Assembly (NCBI GenBank): GCA_029204045.2
Contig: CM055063.1
Location: 27,659,721 to 27,723,720 of the forward strand
Length of the DNA: 64,000 nt
Direction of reading: 5' to 3'
DNA from: Tillandsia leiboldiana
Lineage: Eukaryota; Streptophyta; Magnoliopsida; Poales; Bromeliaceae
This document shows, piece after piece, positions 9,148 to 20,352 of this stretch. The translations under genes were made by a program, and so were the position numbers. The notes below the pieces were generated by a model, which was not told the DNA's origin, ran no database searches, and worked only from the letters and a program-made list of their open reading frames with translations. How positions within the stretch are numbered: position 1 is the stretch's first letter; the number at the start of each line of letters is the position of its first letter.

Positions 9148-9900
9148 TTACCGGCATTGGTTTTGCATTGTATAGCACTTGAGCATCCTAGTCATTGGTT
9201 AGGAGTGCATGTACTTCTTCGCATGGGTTAGGGGTAGGACGGTTACCTGTTGTTCGGGAGGTTCATATTCTCGATCCTCGGCACGTAGGGGAGTGTTGTT
9301 GGTCCTGCCCGGTGCAGTTGAGTCCTTGATAGTGCCGGTAGACCTGATGGTCTTAACCTAGTTTTGGGACTTGGATTTGGTACTTAGGACGGTTTGGCTG
9401 GCTCGGTTTTCTTCTTTTCGCGGCGGTTGATTGTGCCGCGAGGACGGTCCTCTTAGGAGGGGCTAGGCCAGGAGTAGATGGTGTGCTGGGGTTACTTGGG
9501 GGCTATCTTTGCCTCTATGGTTTCGACTTTGCGAGCGGGGCGGGTGTCCCGCCGTGGGTGCGCAGCCTTTTTGGCCAGCGTGGTTGTGGGATACCCCGGG
9601 AGTGCGGGGGTACTCGCGTTGAGCTTTTATGCCTTTGGACTTGGTGGTTGGATTATCGGGGCCCTGGGAGGAGCGGATGCTTGCACCGATGCAGACTACT
9701 TGGTAGCTCGAGCGGTTAGCCCAGCTGTACTTGGACGAGGTGGTGCGGTTTTCTGGAGTGCCCGCCTCTATTTTGTTCTTGTTAGAGACCCGAGGATTGC
9801 GTCGCGTCTCTGAAGGAGGTATTAGACAGCCTTGGGAGCTTGAGTGGTGGATGATTGGATATTTACCCCCTCTACTTGGTTGAGGTTCCGGGTTGATGAA
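9148..9900 (+). pseudogene. Tek2 pol remnants (protease and integrase scraps)
   Basis: About 9181-9500 aligns at nucleotide level with the Tek1 protease segment (compare GAGCATCCTAGTCATTGG with the first bases of the window) but has stops and frameshifts. After about 9620 the sequence jumps to an integrase-core stretch (GCAGACTACTTGG...CTCGAGCGG...TACTTGGACGAGG, around 9694-9750). RT, RNase H and the integrase zinc finger are absent. The tail (9885-9932) resumes the normal approach to the polypurine tract with TTCGAGGACGAAACTTT. ORFs of 78-111 codons here are not genes. Confidence 0.78.
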
Positions 9901-9932
9901 TGACTTTAGTTTCGAGGACGAAACTTTCTGTT

Positions 9933-9944
9933 AGTGGGGGAGGA
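9933..9944 (+). other. Polypurine tract of Tek2
   Basis: AGTGGGGGAGGA immediately precedes the LTR start TGTGATGACC. It is identical to the Tek1 tract although the two LTRs start differently. Confidence 0.85.
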
Positions 9945-12900
9945 TGTGATGACCTGGATCTCAGCAGAGCTTCTGCAGTGGGTTTGGCAGCTTTTGGGGG
10001 CCTGGACTGTGTGTTGGAGGTGTCAGTGCACCAATTGGACACAAGTGGCGGACTTCAGGCTTAAATGGATCACGTGAGTGATCGGAGGACCCCGTTGAGT
10101 GTTTAGAAGTGTTCTTGCATGGAACAGATGTCAAAATTGTACTCAGCGCGAAATTTGGTGTAAAAACTCTTGTCTGGATGCATTCGGCAAATTTTAGGAG
10201 CGGAATTTGGCAAAACGGACATCAAATTTGGATTCAGCGCGCGAAAACGATGAAATTGGGCTACTTACTGGATTTTTCGCCACTGGTTTCTGTTCATGCC
10301 GGAACAGTAACTCCGGCGCCGGCGGGCGGCGGCGGCGGCGGCGGACGGGCTCGGGCAGGCGGCGGAGCGGCCGCGGGTAGCGCGCGGGCAGGTGCGCGGG
10401 CGCAGGGGCAGGCGCGCGGTGCACGGGAGCGCGTTGGACACGTGGCAGCTTCCGATAGGGTAGATTCAGTGGGCGCGGTTCACGGAGAGGCGCGGGTGGT
10501 GCATGGACCGGCGGGACACGTGGCGGATTCTGGTTGGCGGGCTCACGCAGGTAGGGACCACGGAGCGCGGGGTTCCTCGGAACAGCGCATGGCAGGCGAC
10601 GCGCCAGGCGGCGCGCCAGGGTTGGTCGGGCCGTAAGTGCGGGCCACGTGGCGCTCGCTGATTCGCGGGCGCCACCCACCCACGTTGACCGGGAGAGGCC
10701 ACGCGGCGCTTCGCTAGTGGAGCGGCTGGCTGTTGCCTGTTCGGGGCGACGTGGCGCTCTCCGGGCGTTCCGGGCGCTCGTCGCGGACCGGCCCGTGGGG
10801 CATTCGGGCGCCCGAAAGTGGGCTTGCGCCCGAATGTTGGGACAAATCCAGAATTTTTTGATTTGTCATTTTGGGCCTATAAATAGAGCCCGAACTTCAC
10901 CCTGGAACTCTTTTCTTGCTCCTCATCTCTCTCTGCAACCTTCATGAGATCTCTTCCTCTCCCAGAGCCGATTCCATCTTCAGATTCCAGGATTTTTCTG
11001 CGGCACGCATCCCGAGGTTTTCATTTTTATGGCGCGGCGCGACGGTCGTTCGTTTGTGATCCTCTTCGTCGCGTTTTGGTGCAAGGACTCCCCCGGCTTG
11101 CTCTGACATCCGATTGAGGCGATATTTGCGCCGTTGGACTCACGACAGGTATGGCTTTGATCTTTGTGTTTTGAGCTCCCCCTCATTTCGAGATTATCTT
11201 GGAGTTCCCCGAGCTTTCATTTGACCCTTTTTCTTGGGCGGAGTTTTTGGACAGCACTGTGGTATTTCGGCCATATCTTCGTGTACATACATCTGATTGG
11301 GGCATTTCATGAGGCGTTTTGCATCTACACATCACGAGTAATATCCCCAAATTTTCTTGGAATTTTCTGAATTTTTCCCCGAAGGTGAAAGTTCCTGTTT
11401 GCAGAACCTTGTGATTCAGATTTTGCGATTTGTTTATTTCGGGGTGGTTCCCTTGTCGAATTTGTATCTCAGCGTAGGAAACTCGTATTTGAACGTGCAG
11501 GTACTCGTTTCGACCGGTTCGTCGCGAGGATCGTGACAGTATTTTTCTTGGAATTTTTCGGGTACTTCTCGCAGGTAAAAACAGGGCATCTTTGGACTGT
11601 TAGCATTGGGACAGCATGTGTTGAGTTTAATTGTATGTTTTGGGGTAATTCTTGTACAGTGATCGCGGCGGTTTAGCTGTTTGGGCGGGAGCACTTTTTG
11701 GACTTGGAATTAGCGATCGAGGTGGGTGGTTGTTATACTCCTCATTTTCTGACATACCCCTAGGAATATTGGAGAGATCCCCTCATTGGTTACATTGAAT
11801 GATCAACTATGGACATGCATGCTTAAAGTAAAATAATTGTGAGCCTATCAAATGAAAATTACTATTGTGGGACTCTGATAGTGGTTGGGGGTTATACATG
11901 TTTGTATGGATATAGTTTTGGCACTTAACCTTACATGTGGAATTTACTTTTATGCTGGGATAAAAATGAAATGTCTTGTGGGAGGGTACCACTTGAGGAT
12001 CTTTTGGGACATGTATAGGTGGATGATTTAGGTGAGGGAAAATTGTGGGTTTTAAACATGTGTGGTTGGACAATGATTTAGCATGATGGTTATATCTATG
12101 CGGAGCTATTAACTGATACACATGTGGAGCCATTATTTGTCACACTATATTTATCTTTCATGAGGACATATGCATGCTTGTTTGGACATCTAGGTAGGCC
12201 ATCTTTTATCGTTACACTTTCATACTGGAACTTGACTTAGGAGAAACCTTGTTTGTTTCTTTTCTCCTTTCGTTAGTCAGGTGGTATTTGTTGCTCGGGT
12301 TTGAGCAGGGGTTTGGGATAGTGTAGCCGGGGCCTCGGTTGTGGATTGTGAGGTATTGCGGCGATCGCGGATTTTGGGCGATTGACCGGATGATCACTTA
12401 TGCATCAGATTGGGGATCAGTTTTCTTTTAGTGGAGGGGTGTGTTCCACTGGGGTTTTATATTGATCCAGTCCTGCTTTTGTTACTTACCACACCGGCGC
12501 GGTTATTGCCCGGTGATGCTTTCCTCGTGTGGGTCGCTCCCCTCGAGATCCCCTCCGGAGGCCGGGGCCAGACAGTTATTGACAGTTTTGCTATCACATC
12601 GGCACGGCTTATTTGCCCGATGATGAGGGCGGCAGCAGGAGTTTCGCTATCACATCGGCGCGGCTTACTTGCCCGATGATGAGGGCGGTACAGATTGGGT
12701 TCATCTGGGACGGTTGGTTACTGTTGCATACGGTTGTTCCAGTCTAGGACTGCATTTTTAGAGGCATAGTAGTGGTAGTTTTTCTTTTGCAGTAGTCTTT
12801 TTACTTACCACTCTTCTTCTCCTTTTTGCCTCTGGTAGACCTAGTGGGTGTGTTTAGGGCGTGAGGCTTTATCCACTAGGGGAGGCTACTGGTTCACTAG

Positions 12901-13351
12901 TAGTTCTCATCCCTATTCTTTTTTTCTTTTCTTCTCCTTTGTTTTGCAGAGCCTTCTGCGGGTGCTGCTGGACATACAGCGGAGGGTCGAGGAGAGAGGA
13001 CAGCTGAGTAGCTAGACAGTGGGCCTAACAGTGAGTAGCTAGACTGGTACCTCTTATGTATCCTATCTCAGATGGTTGTACTTTTACTTTTGGGGTCTGG
13101 CTTTAGCCAGCTGGTTGTATATTTGTGGTGAGCTGGGAGAGAGACTTGTACCTTAGTTTACAGTTATTTTGTATTTTTACTTCCAGTTCAGTCTGAGATG
13201 TAGTATTTTCAGTTCAGCTCTGTTTTATTGCTCTATTATTGTATCTGTTTTATTTGAGCAGGTTACCGGCGCTTCGTGTATGCGGAAAATTCCGTGTGCA
13301 CGGCGGATCTGTAGACGAGCCCGAGTTCTGGTTTACACTCAGGGCGTGACA
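9945..13351 (+). repeat. 3' LTR of Tek2 (3407 bp)
   Basis: It runs from TGTGATGACC to AGGGCGTGACA. It shows the shared module order: ATTCAGCGCG box near 10212; GC-rich U3 (10310-10830) with CACGTG motifs; GCCCGAAAGTG and GCCCGAA just before TATAAATA (10878-10885); donor-like CGACAG/GTATGG (GT at 11149); hairpin CGATCGC...GCGATTG (12362-12384); GGTCGCTCCCCTCGAG near 12532; acceptor-like TTTTGCAG (AG at 12948). It carries the same roughly 60-bp tandem duplication as the 5' copy (about 12590-12685). Confidence 0.92.
10878..10885 (+). promoter_or_regulatory. TATA box of the Tek2 LTR
   Basis: TATAAATA in TTGGGCCTATAAATAGAGCCC lies at the 3' end of the GC-rich U3, just below two GCCCGAA motifs. 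Confidence 0.72.
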
Positions 13352-14020
13352 GTGTAGCTGGGAAAAGGCAAAGCTGAGGAGGATACCAGCATTAATATAG
13401 ATATTTGCCAGTGATAGAGAGGGAACTGAGTCATCTATTAACCCTTGAACCTGAAGTACTTGGTAACTCATGAGGATTTTCGGTTGAGGCAACGCCGGTG
13501 GACAGAGTTATTGGAGCTGTTTGAGCGATATCCTATAGTATTTTCCCGGCATGGACAATATGATCGGTACGCCTTGGTTAGGCAGGCAGTGCAACCTTGG
13601 AATGAGGTGTTCGATCAGTGGCCGCCACTTTTGGAACATGGAATTGAGAGCTAAGGGTTGAGCGTGGTTTCCATTGTTGAACTCCTTCCCCTGTGGATGG
13701 ATGTGAGTGATGTATTTGTGGTACTTGAGCATTTTAGTTGCTAAGGAGCAACGGAGGTTTTATGCCAATGGTAGGCGTAGAGTTTTGGATTTGGAGACCA
13801 TGTTTTCTGGAAGCCACTATCCGCTGGGATGCGTGGATTTGAGTTTACGCAGGGAGCTTGGTCCGCGAGTTATTATCTGGCTGGAAGAAGTATATGTGAT
13901 CACCTGCATGTTTTGGATTTCACTGCCTTGGATTTGGTCGAGGTTTTGAGTAATCAGGAGCTGCCGATACAAATTCTTGCTTGTGTGGCAGAAGAATTAT
14001 GCAGTCGGGTTTACTTTGAG
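13352..14020 (+). pseudogene. Tail of integrase/chromodomain region, first Tek3 unit
   Basis: Translation shows scattered matches to the end of a Tekay pol: EQRRFYANGRRRVLDLE corresponds to the QRSYANVRRRDLEFQ of Tek1, followed by a decayed tail. Stops and frameshifts are shared with the second unit (19529-20199). It ends abruptly at 14020, where about 260 bp (the pol end, polypurine tract and LTR start, equivalent to 20200-20460) are missing and the LTR body begins. Confidence 0.75.
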
Positions 14021-14305
14021 TTCGGATCAACGCAGAATCCTTTGGGAAGAAAAGTGAGTTAGCGGCGTCGAACTTGGAAGCCCAGTTGAATCAGTGATTT
14101 TCGGGCTTTGTGTACTTGTAGAATTCTATATTGGATAGAATATCGATTCCGCCGTGGTGCATGAGAAATTGGAAAGTGTTGGAACTGGTGTATTTTCAGG
14201 TTACAGCGGAGTTCAGTCTGATGCGGAAGCGCCCAGGGCATTAAGTGAGTTGTCGGCAAGGGTTGAGGAGCTTCAGAGTGCGGTTTTGGCTTTGCGGGAG
14301 CTGAG

Positions 14306-14417
14306 TTCCGGAACTGGGGAGTTAGTTCCGGAACTAAGCATGTTGTTCCGGAACTAACCATGGTGTTACGGAACCAATGAGGTTTGGTACCGGTACCAAG
14401 TTTTGGGTACCGGTACC
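14306..14417 (+). repeat. Periodic palindrome array in the Tek3 LTR
   Basis: TTCCGGAA occurs at 14306, 14326 and 14346, TTACGGAA at 14366, and GGTACCGGTACC at 14386 and 14406. Starts are 20 bp apart. The 3' LTR has the same array at 20746-20857 with a few point changes. It lies upstream of the likely TATA region, so it may be a U3 protein-binding array. Confidence 0.7.
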
Positions 14418-15847
14418 CAGGGTCCCAATTAGCCCAGAATGAGCAGGCTCTGGATTTGAGTGAGGGGCCTTTCGGTAATTTCACCTCCCAAGATTTTTTT
14501 TTACTCCTCGCCACCTCCTATTTATGAACCTCCCCTACCTCTCCTTCTCCATGACAAAGAGAAAAGAAAGAAAAGAGAGAAGCAAGGAAAAGAAGGAGAA
14601 GAGGGAGAAGGAAATGAGAGTGATTTGTGAAAGTGCAGCTTGTGGTCTGTCGCTTGGAGCTGGACGGAGCCACGCGCGCGTCGGCCGCACGCGAGAGGTA
14701 TGTGACAGATTTTCCTAGCATGGGTTTTTGGATTTGATGATGGTTCTAGAGTGATATTTTGAGTTGGATATTGGTTGTGTTGCTTCTCTTTTGTGCGGTT
14801 TGAGCTGAGGTTGTGGATTTTGCACTATGCGGAGCCGAGGGTGCGCGCGTGCATGCGCACATGCTGTGAGAGGACAGCGAGGGCCGGAGTGCGCGCAGAT
14901 GTTATTAGAGGACTCGAGAGGATTATTCGAGCTTCCGGGGATATTTTCCGAGGATCGCGACAGTGCGCGCGCGTGCGGCGCGGTTTTGGGCGTTTCCGGC
15001 AGTTTTGACAGTGAGCGGCACGGCGCTTCACCGACTTCAGCGTTGCTTGCGGAATGCTTTTGAGGTGGGTTGGAATTTCTTCAAGATTTATGGAATGCCC
15101 TCTAAAGCTTCTGTATGCATGTTGATCATGTTTAGCTTATTATTTGTATAGCTGGTAAATCTGATAGTTGCCTAGAAAACCATAGAAAGATATTTATGAG
15201 CCCGAGATATTTTTAGCATGATCTAGGGATGATTTGACACTAGACTGCATGATTAGTTGGCATTTTATTGGCATCTGAACCATTTTAAAAATCGGCGGAC
15301 CGGTTTTAATGAAAACTGAGATTTAAAAATAGTTTGGAATTATTGTGAGCTTCCAGGGAGATTGAGTAGATTCAGGATGCATATGTTCTCGTGCCGGGGG
15401 GCCGAGTGGATTTTTAGAGCTCTGTGGGATGAGTTTCTAGTGTCAGGTGAGTTGAGATCCCTTGTGGGATTATTCTAGATCATGGGTTTGCATCTCTGAT
15501 TTGGTAGTGGAGATGGTTCTCCGACTTGGCTTAGAGAGTTTGGGCTCTGGCAGATTGAGTCGTGGAGGTTTCCCGACTTAGCCATGGGATGTGGATTATC
15601 AGATTGAGTCGTGGAGGGTTCTCCGACATAGCTGTGAGAGGGTTTGGGCATTCCCTGATCGAGTCGTGGAGGGTTCCCGACTGAGATGTGTTATCTGGGT
15701 ATTGAGTATCCGATCTGTTTGATCGTGGATCATAGCCTGCATGTGCCATTTATGAGACAGTTGAGACTGACGAGATACTTGAGCTCGGTGGGGTCGCTCC
15801 CCTCGAGTACGCTCCGGATGCGTGATGATGATTGAGATAGACAGACT

Positions 15848-15985
15848 AGGACGCCCCACGGGGGTGGGTAGGTGCGTTCATAGTAGTCAGTTTAGGACGC
15901 CCCACGTGGAGTGGGCAGGTGCTTTCATGGTAGTCAGTAGGACGCCCCACATGGAGTGGGCAGGTGCGTGCCTAGACGACAGGCA
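15848..15985 (+). repeat. Three ~46-bp tandem repeats in the Tek3 LTR
   Basis: Units begin AGGACGCCCCACG at 15848, 15894 and 15939, and contain AGTGGGCAGGTGC...TAGTCAG. The 3' LTR has the matching array at about 22288-22420. Function unknown. Confidence 0.75.
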
Positions 15986-16721
15986 CGGGCTTGACTGAGC
16001 CAGTTTTGGGCAGTCATTGAGATTTGGGTTTTGAGAGCACCTCGTGTGCGAGTGGTGCATAGCTTGCTCTTAGATGAGTTTTCCTTTGAGCATGATACTT
16101 GAGGCATTTAGTAGTGGTGAGTGTATGCGTAGCACGTTTATAGTAGAGATTCCTTGAGCATGATGTTGAGACATATTATTGTAGCTCTTTTCCTGCTTTC
16201 ATTTATATATCTATCTGCATACCTATCTTTTGTGCCTCAGTAGACTTAGTGGGCATACCGTGGATATTGGTGACGGTTCCCACTGGGATCTACCTTCTGT
16301 AGTAGATCTCACACCCGCTGCGGTGACAGGTTCCTGAGGTAGCTGTTCCGGCTTGGTTCGCGCGGAGACAGCTGATCGAGGTGAGGACGTGGCTGAGTAG
16401 TTCCTTACCAGTATTGAGAGTCAGAGGTAGATGTACCCTGTATTTTATGTTTCCACTTTTGTACTGGACAGTCTGAGAGATTGGTGAGGCTTTTGTATTT
16501 ATTTGACAGCTGCGAGATGTTGTATTGAGGATTATTTTATTTATATCAGATATTCAGTGAATTTCTGTAGCTATTGGTTTTGGTTTCAGCTCTGATACAT
16601 GTTAGCTATAGATCTGGCTTGCAGGGTAGACGCTTCGTCTGTGCGGCAGTTTACGTACAGATGGCAGATCTGTTGGCGAGCCCGGGCCGCAGTTTCGACC
16701 CCGGGGCGTGACAGATTAGGG

Positions 16722-16733
16722 TGGTATCAGAGC
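16722..16733 (+). other. Primer binding site of Tek3
   Basis: TGGTATCAGAGC, nine bases past the LTR end. It marks the start of the second internal region and confirms that 14021-16713 acts as a 5' LTR for it. Confidence 0.82.
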
Positions 16734-17016
16734 CTAGGAATATAGGTCGTTGAGGACTTAGTGACCCTAGGCTTTTGGTGGACAGTAGGATGACTGTCGT
16801 GAGAGACGTGATTTTTGCGAGAGTCCTGATTGAGTTTGTACCTCCCCCGAGGGATTGGGGGCGAGTAATCTTACATGTTTATTCTCTAAAGTGATTATGT
16901 TGGCTGCAGACAACATAATGCTTTAGAATGGTTAACATGTTTTAGACTTTCGCTTGATTGGGTCGAGAGTGTTTGAGGTTCGGTTGGTCGTGACAGTTGT
17001 CCTTGTTGCCTCTGAG

Positions 17017-20000
17017 ATGCCGTGTAGCGGCGAGGGCGTGTTTGACCTTGGATGAGGACCCCGATCGGCGGGAGGCTGAATGGACAGAGCAGAGAGAGGT
17101 CTGAGAGTTACGTGCCCAGGTAGCTCAGTTGTGGAGGCGACGCGGCTCCAGGAAGAGAACACGGAGCGCGCGATGCGCATGTTTGAGCAGAGAGCATCGA
17201 CTGAGGTATCGCCAGTAGTACCTCCAGCCGTGACATTGTCGACTTCGACCCAGTTCGCACTGTGAGTAGTGCAGGAGCAGCGAGAGTTGCTGATTGGTTG
17301 TTGTTCATCCGCCAGTTCCATCCCCTTCAGATTTCGGGGCAGAGTTGGAGCCTTGGGAGGCCGAGAACTGGATTGCTGCTTTCGAAAAGTTGTTTGAGGA
17401 CTTGTTCATCCAGGAAGCATTAGGTGTACTTGGTTGCGCACTTTTGGATAGGGACGCCGAGAGTTGGTGGCATCGAGTTCGTCCTGATGGACCATCGGGA
17501 GCGTAGTTGAGGACTTGCAGCGAGTTTTTTCGATTGTTGAGCAGAGTACCCCATGCCGCCCAGGATGAGGCCCAGAAGGTGGATCATGTTTGAGAGGGGA
17601 CTGCTTCGAGATGTTTATCATTTTGGGTATTCTCGGCGAGCGACTTTAGATGCAGCGATTGTGCATGCTCGATAGATTGACCGAGGATCAGTGATCACAT
17701 CCAAGAGGGACGGAGAGCGAGGGACCAGCTCCAAAGAGAGGCGTCCAGCATCGTCGGATTTGGGATAGTCGAGTGGATCGAGGTTGCCATGATTCCAGTC
17801 ACAGGATCATGAGCCTCAGAGGAAATAGAGACCAGGAGGTTCTCGACAGTCGAGGCACCAGCAGCAGTGTTAGGATGACTGTGTCTTTTGCGGTGGGCCG
17901 CATTCATCGCCATAGAGTGACTTCAGGAAAGGGCGATGCTTTTCATGTGGATAGTCAGGACATTTTCAGGCAGAGTGTCCCAGAGTGGTGCTCATGGAAT
18001 TGCCGCTTGCAACGGCACCCCACTACCCCTTCAGGATGTAGAGGTTCATCCGACTTACCGGTAGGCTGATAGAGCCGTGACGCCGAGACAGATAGAGTGA
18101 TGGCCACCAGCATCTAGTAGTTGAGATTGTGCAGCCGGTTAGAGGACGCCAGGATAGTGGATCGCGTCTTACCAGGTGTGGTTGCTTATGGTCATTAGAG
18201 TTAGAGCATGTTGGTGCCGACACCGCTTGGGTGTATTTTAGTAGAGCAGGGATAGCTTCGTGTGGGCTAGAGATGGACTGTTGGCTTGTGCACGTGAGGA
18301 TCAGGTTCCAGATCACGTATAGCACATGGATGAGTGTTGCCAGTCCTGCCCAGTACAGTAGGACCTTGGATTTGATTCTAGAGTTGTTAGTCCTACATCA
18401 GCTCCGAGATGTTGATATGAGGTTGGATAGGGATTGGTTGTCCTAATGTTATGCTATCATGGATTGTCGAGAGAGGACAATGACCCTCCGCGGACCTGGC
18501 CAGGGGGAGTGTGTTTATAGAGGATGCTAGAGCACGACAGAGGTTGAGTCATGGTCGTATCGCTTCGTTAGCGATTGTTGAGGAGGTGCCTACGGCGGCA
18601 CCGGGACTAAGGAATATTTTTATCGCCCGTGTGATCTCGAGTGAGAGTCTACCAGATCTGATTTTGAAGCCGCCGTTTAGTGAGATTGAGATCGAGACAG
18701 ATATTGACGTGGTTTTGGAAACCGCGCCGACTTCGGCAGCACCCCTTGGAGTGTTACCCGTGAGACATAGAGAGAGAGCTGATAGCACAGTTGCGGGATT
18801 TGATGGATCGGGTGGTCTGTGTGACCCAGTACCACGTCGTGGGGATACGACAGTGAGGATCCGAGAGATTGATATTTTGGATATGTTGCCACACCGTTGA
18901 TACACGGTGGTGATGCCATGCCGTGGATACACGGCAGTGATGCCTCGTTGTGAGTACACAACGGTGAGGGTTCTATGTTGGTGTGAGCACGGACAGGTTT
19001 GGATTGTTTTCGGCAGATGCCTTTGTGGGATTGATAGCCTTATGGAACCATACAGCTAAGGGTTGTGCCAGACAGTGTTCTGAACCCGATAGGGACATTA
19101 TAGTCTTACAACAAGGTCGAGTGGATTGACTAAGGCCCTGCGGCCTTTTGGATTTGAGGAATTGTGTGTTCCGGCGGTACTTGGACCGGGTTGTTGTGCC
19201 GGCGTGAGTTTGAGCTCTACCCCGAGTTGTCATACCAGTTGTTGAGTTTGATTTATACAGGGCCGGTTGATTTGATTACATTTTTGGATTTATTTCCGAG
19301 GTGACAGAGGGCATGAAGAGCACTTGAGGATAGTGCTGCAACTTCTAAGAGAAAAGAAGTTATTTGCCAAGTTGAGAGAGTTGCATTTGACTTCGGAAGG
19401 TTTATTGTTTGCCCATGTGATTTCAACTGCAAGAGTGACAGAGGACCCGACGAAGAGTGATACCGTTTGGGTTGGGCCTAGACCTATGTTAGTGACAGAG
19501 GTCAGAAGCTCTTGGACTATGCGAGGCCTGTGTAGCTGGGAAAAGGCAAAGCTGAGGAGGATACCAGCATTAATATAGATGTTTCCCAGTGATAGAGAGG
19601 GAACTGAGTCATCTATTAACCCTTGAACCTGAAGTACTTGGTTACTTAGGAGGATTTTCGGTTGAGGCAATGCCGGTGGACAGAGTTATTGGAGCTTTTT
19701 GAGCGATATCCTATAGTATTATCCCGGCATGGACATTATGATCGGTACACCTTGGTTAGGCGAGCAGTGCAACCTTGGAATGAGGTGTTCGATCAGTGGT
19801 CGCGACTTTTGGAACTTGGAATTGAGAGCTAAGGGTTGAGCGTGGTTTCCATTGTTGAACTCCTTCCCCTGTGGATGGATGTGAGTGATGTATTTGTGGT
19901 ACTTGAGCATTTTAGTTGCTAAGGAGCAACGGAGGTTTTATGCCAATGGTAGGCGTAGAGTTTTGGATTTGGAGACCATGTTTTCTGGAAGCCACTATCC

Positions 20001-20290
20001 GCTGGGATGCGTGGATTTGAGTTTACGCGGGGAGCTTGGTCCGCGAGTTATTATCTGGCTGGAAGAAGTATATGTGATCACCTGCATGTTTTGGATTTCA
20101 CTGCCTTGAATTTGGTCGAGGTTTTGAGTAATCAGGAGCTACCGATGCAAATTCTTGCTTGTGTGGCAGAAGAATTATGCAGTCGGGTTTACTTTGAGTG
20201 AAGGTTCAGCGGAGCCATCATGATGAGTGAGTTGGGCCATTCGACAGCCTGAGGATGAGTTCAGTATTCCGATCCCCATTTGATTGAGAC
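17017..20290 (+). pseudogene. Tek3 gag-pol, heavily decayed
   Basis: Gag scraps: ATGCCGTGTAGC (17017), PWEAENWIAAFEKLFEDLF and SWWHRVRP (17340-17485), zinc knuckles from 17880, the second with CAG to TAG (17952-17954). Protease end LHQLRDVDMRLDRDWLS (about 18394-18446). Linker and RT entry around 18590-18740 (EEVPTAAPGLRNIF). RT scraps near 19130 and 19318-19500 (LRIVLQLLREKKLFAKL). Integrase/chromodomain tail 19885-20290. Stops, frameshifts and large deletions prevent any product; an intact element would need about 5 kb here instead of 3.6 kb. 18889-18970 holds short palindromic tandem units. Confidence 0.8.
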
Positions 20291-20340
20291 ACCCTCCTGA
20301 GTTATGGATTTATTCTGGTTTCGAGGACGAAACCTTTTTA

Positions 20341-20352
20341 AGGAGGGGAGAA
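20341..20352 (+). other. Polypurine tract of Tek3
   Basis: AGGAGGGGAGAA precedes TGTAGAGTACC. It differs from the tract of Tek1, Tek2 and E (AGTGGGGGAGGA), in line with Tek3 being a separate family. TTCGAGGACGAAACC (20319-20333) lies upstream, as in Tek1 and Tek2. Confidence 0.78.

Larger units (their letters stand above)
6467..13351 (+). mobile_element. Tek2: internally deleted Tekay-type element, 5' LTR split by Tek1
   Basis: Order: remaining 5' LTR (6467-7472), primer binding site (7480), gag with stops (7762-9147), deleted pol (about 9148-9900), polypurine tract (9933), 3' LTR (9945-13351). The internal part is only about 2.5 kb because RT and RNase H are missing. The right flank GTGTAGCTGGG matches Tek3 internal sequence that is uninterrupted near 19529, so Tek2 sits in the internal region of a Tek3 unit; GTGTA (13352-13356) is the likely right copy of the target duplication, the left copy being off the window. 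Confidence 0.9.
14021..16713 (+). repeat. Central LTR of Tek3, 5'-truncated
   Basis: It aligns with 20461-23153 and has exactly the same length (2693 bp). It ends CCGGGGCGTGACA before a primer binding site. Contents: an array of palindromes at roughly 20-bp spacing (14306-14417); a CT-rich leader after CTATTTATGAAC (near 14517); GTCGCTCCCCTCGAG near 15793; three tandem ~46-bp units beginning AGGACGCCCCAC (15848-15985); the two terminal hairpins. Small ORFs inside it have no recognisable product. Confidence 0.88.
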
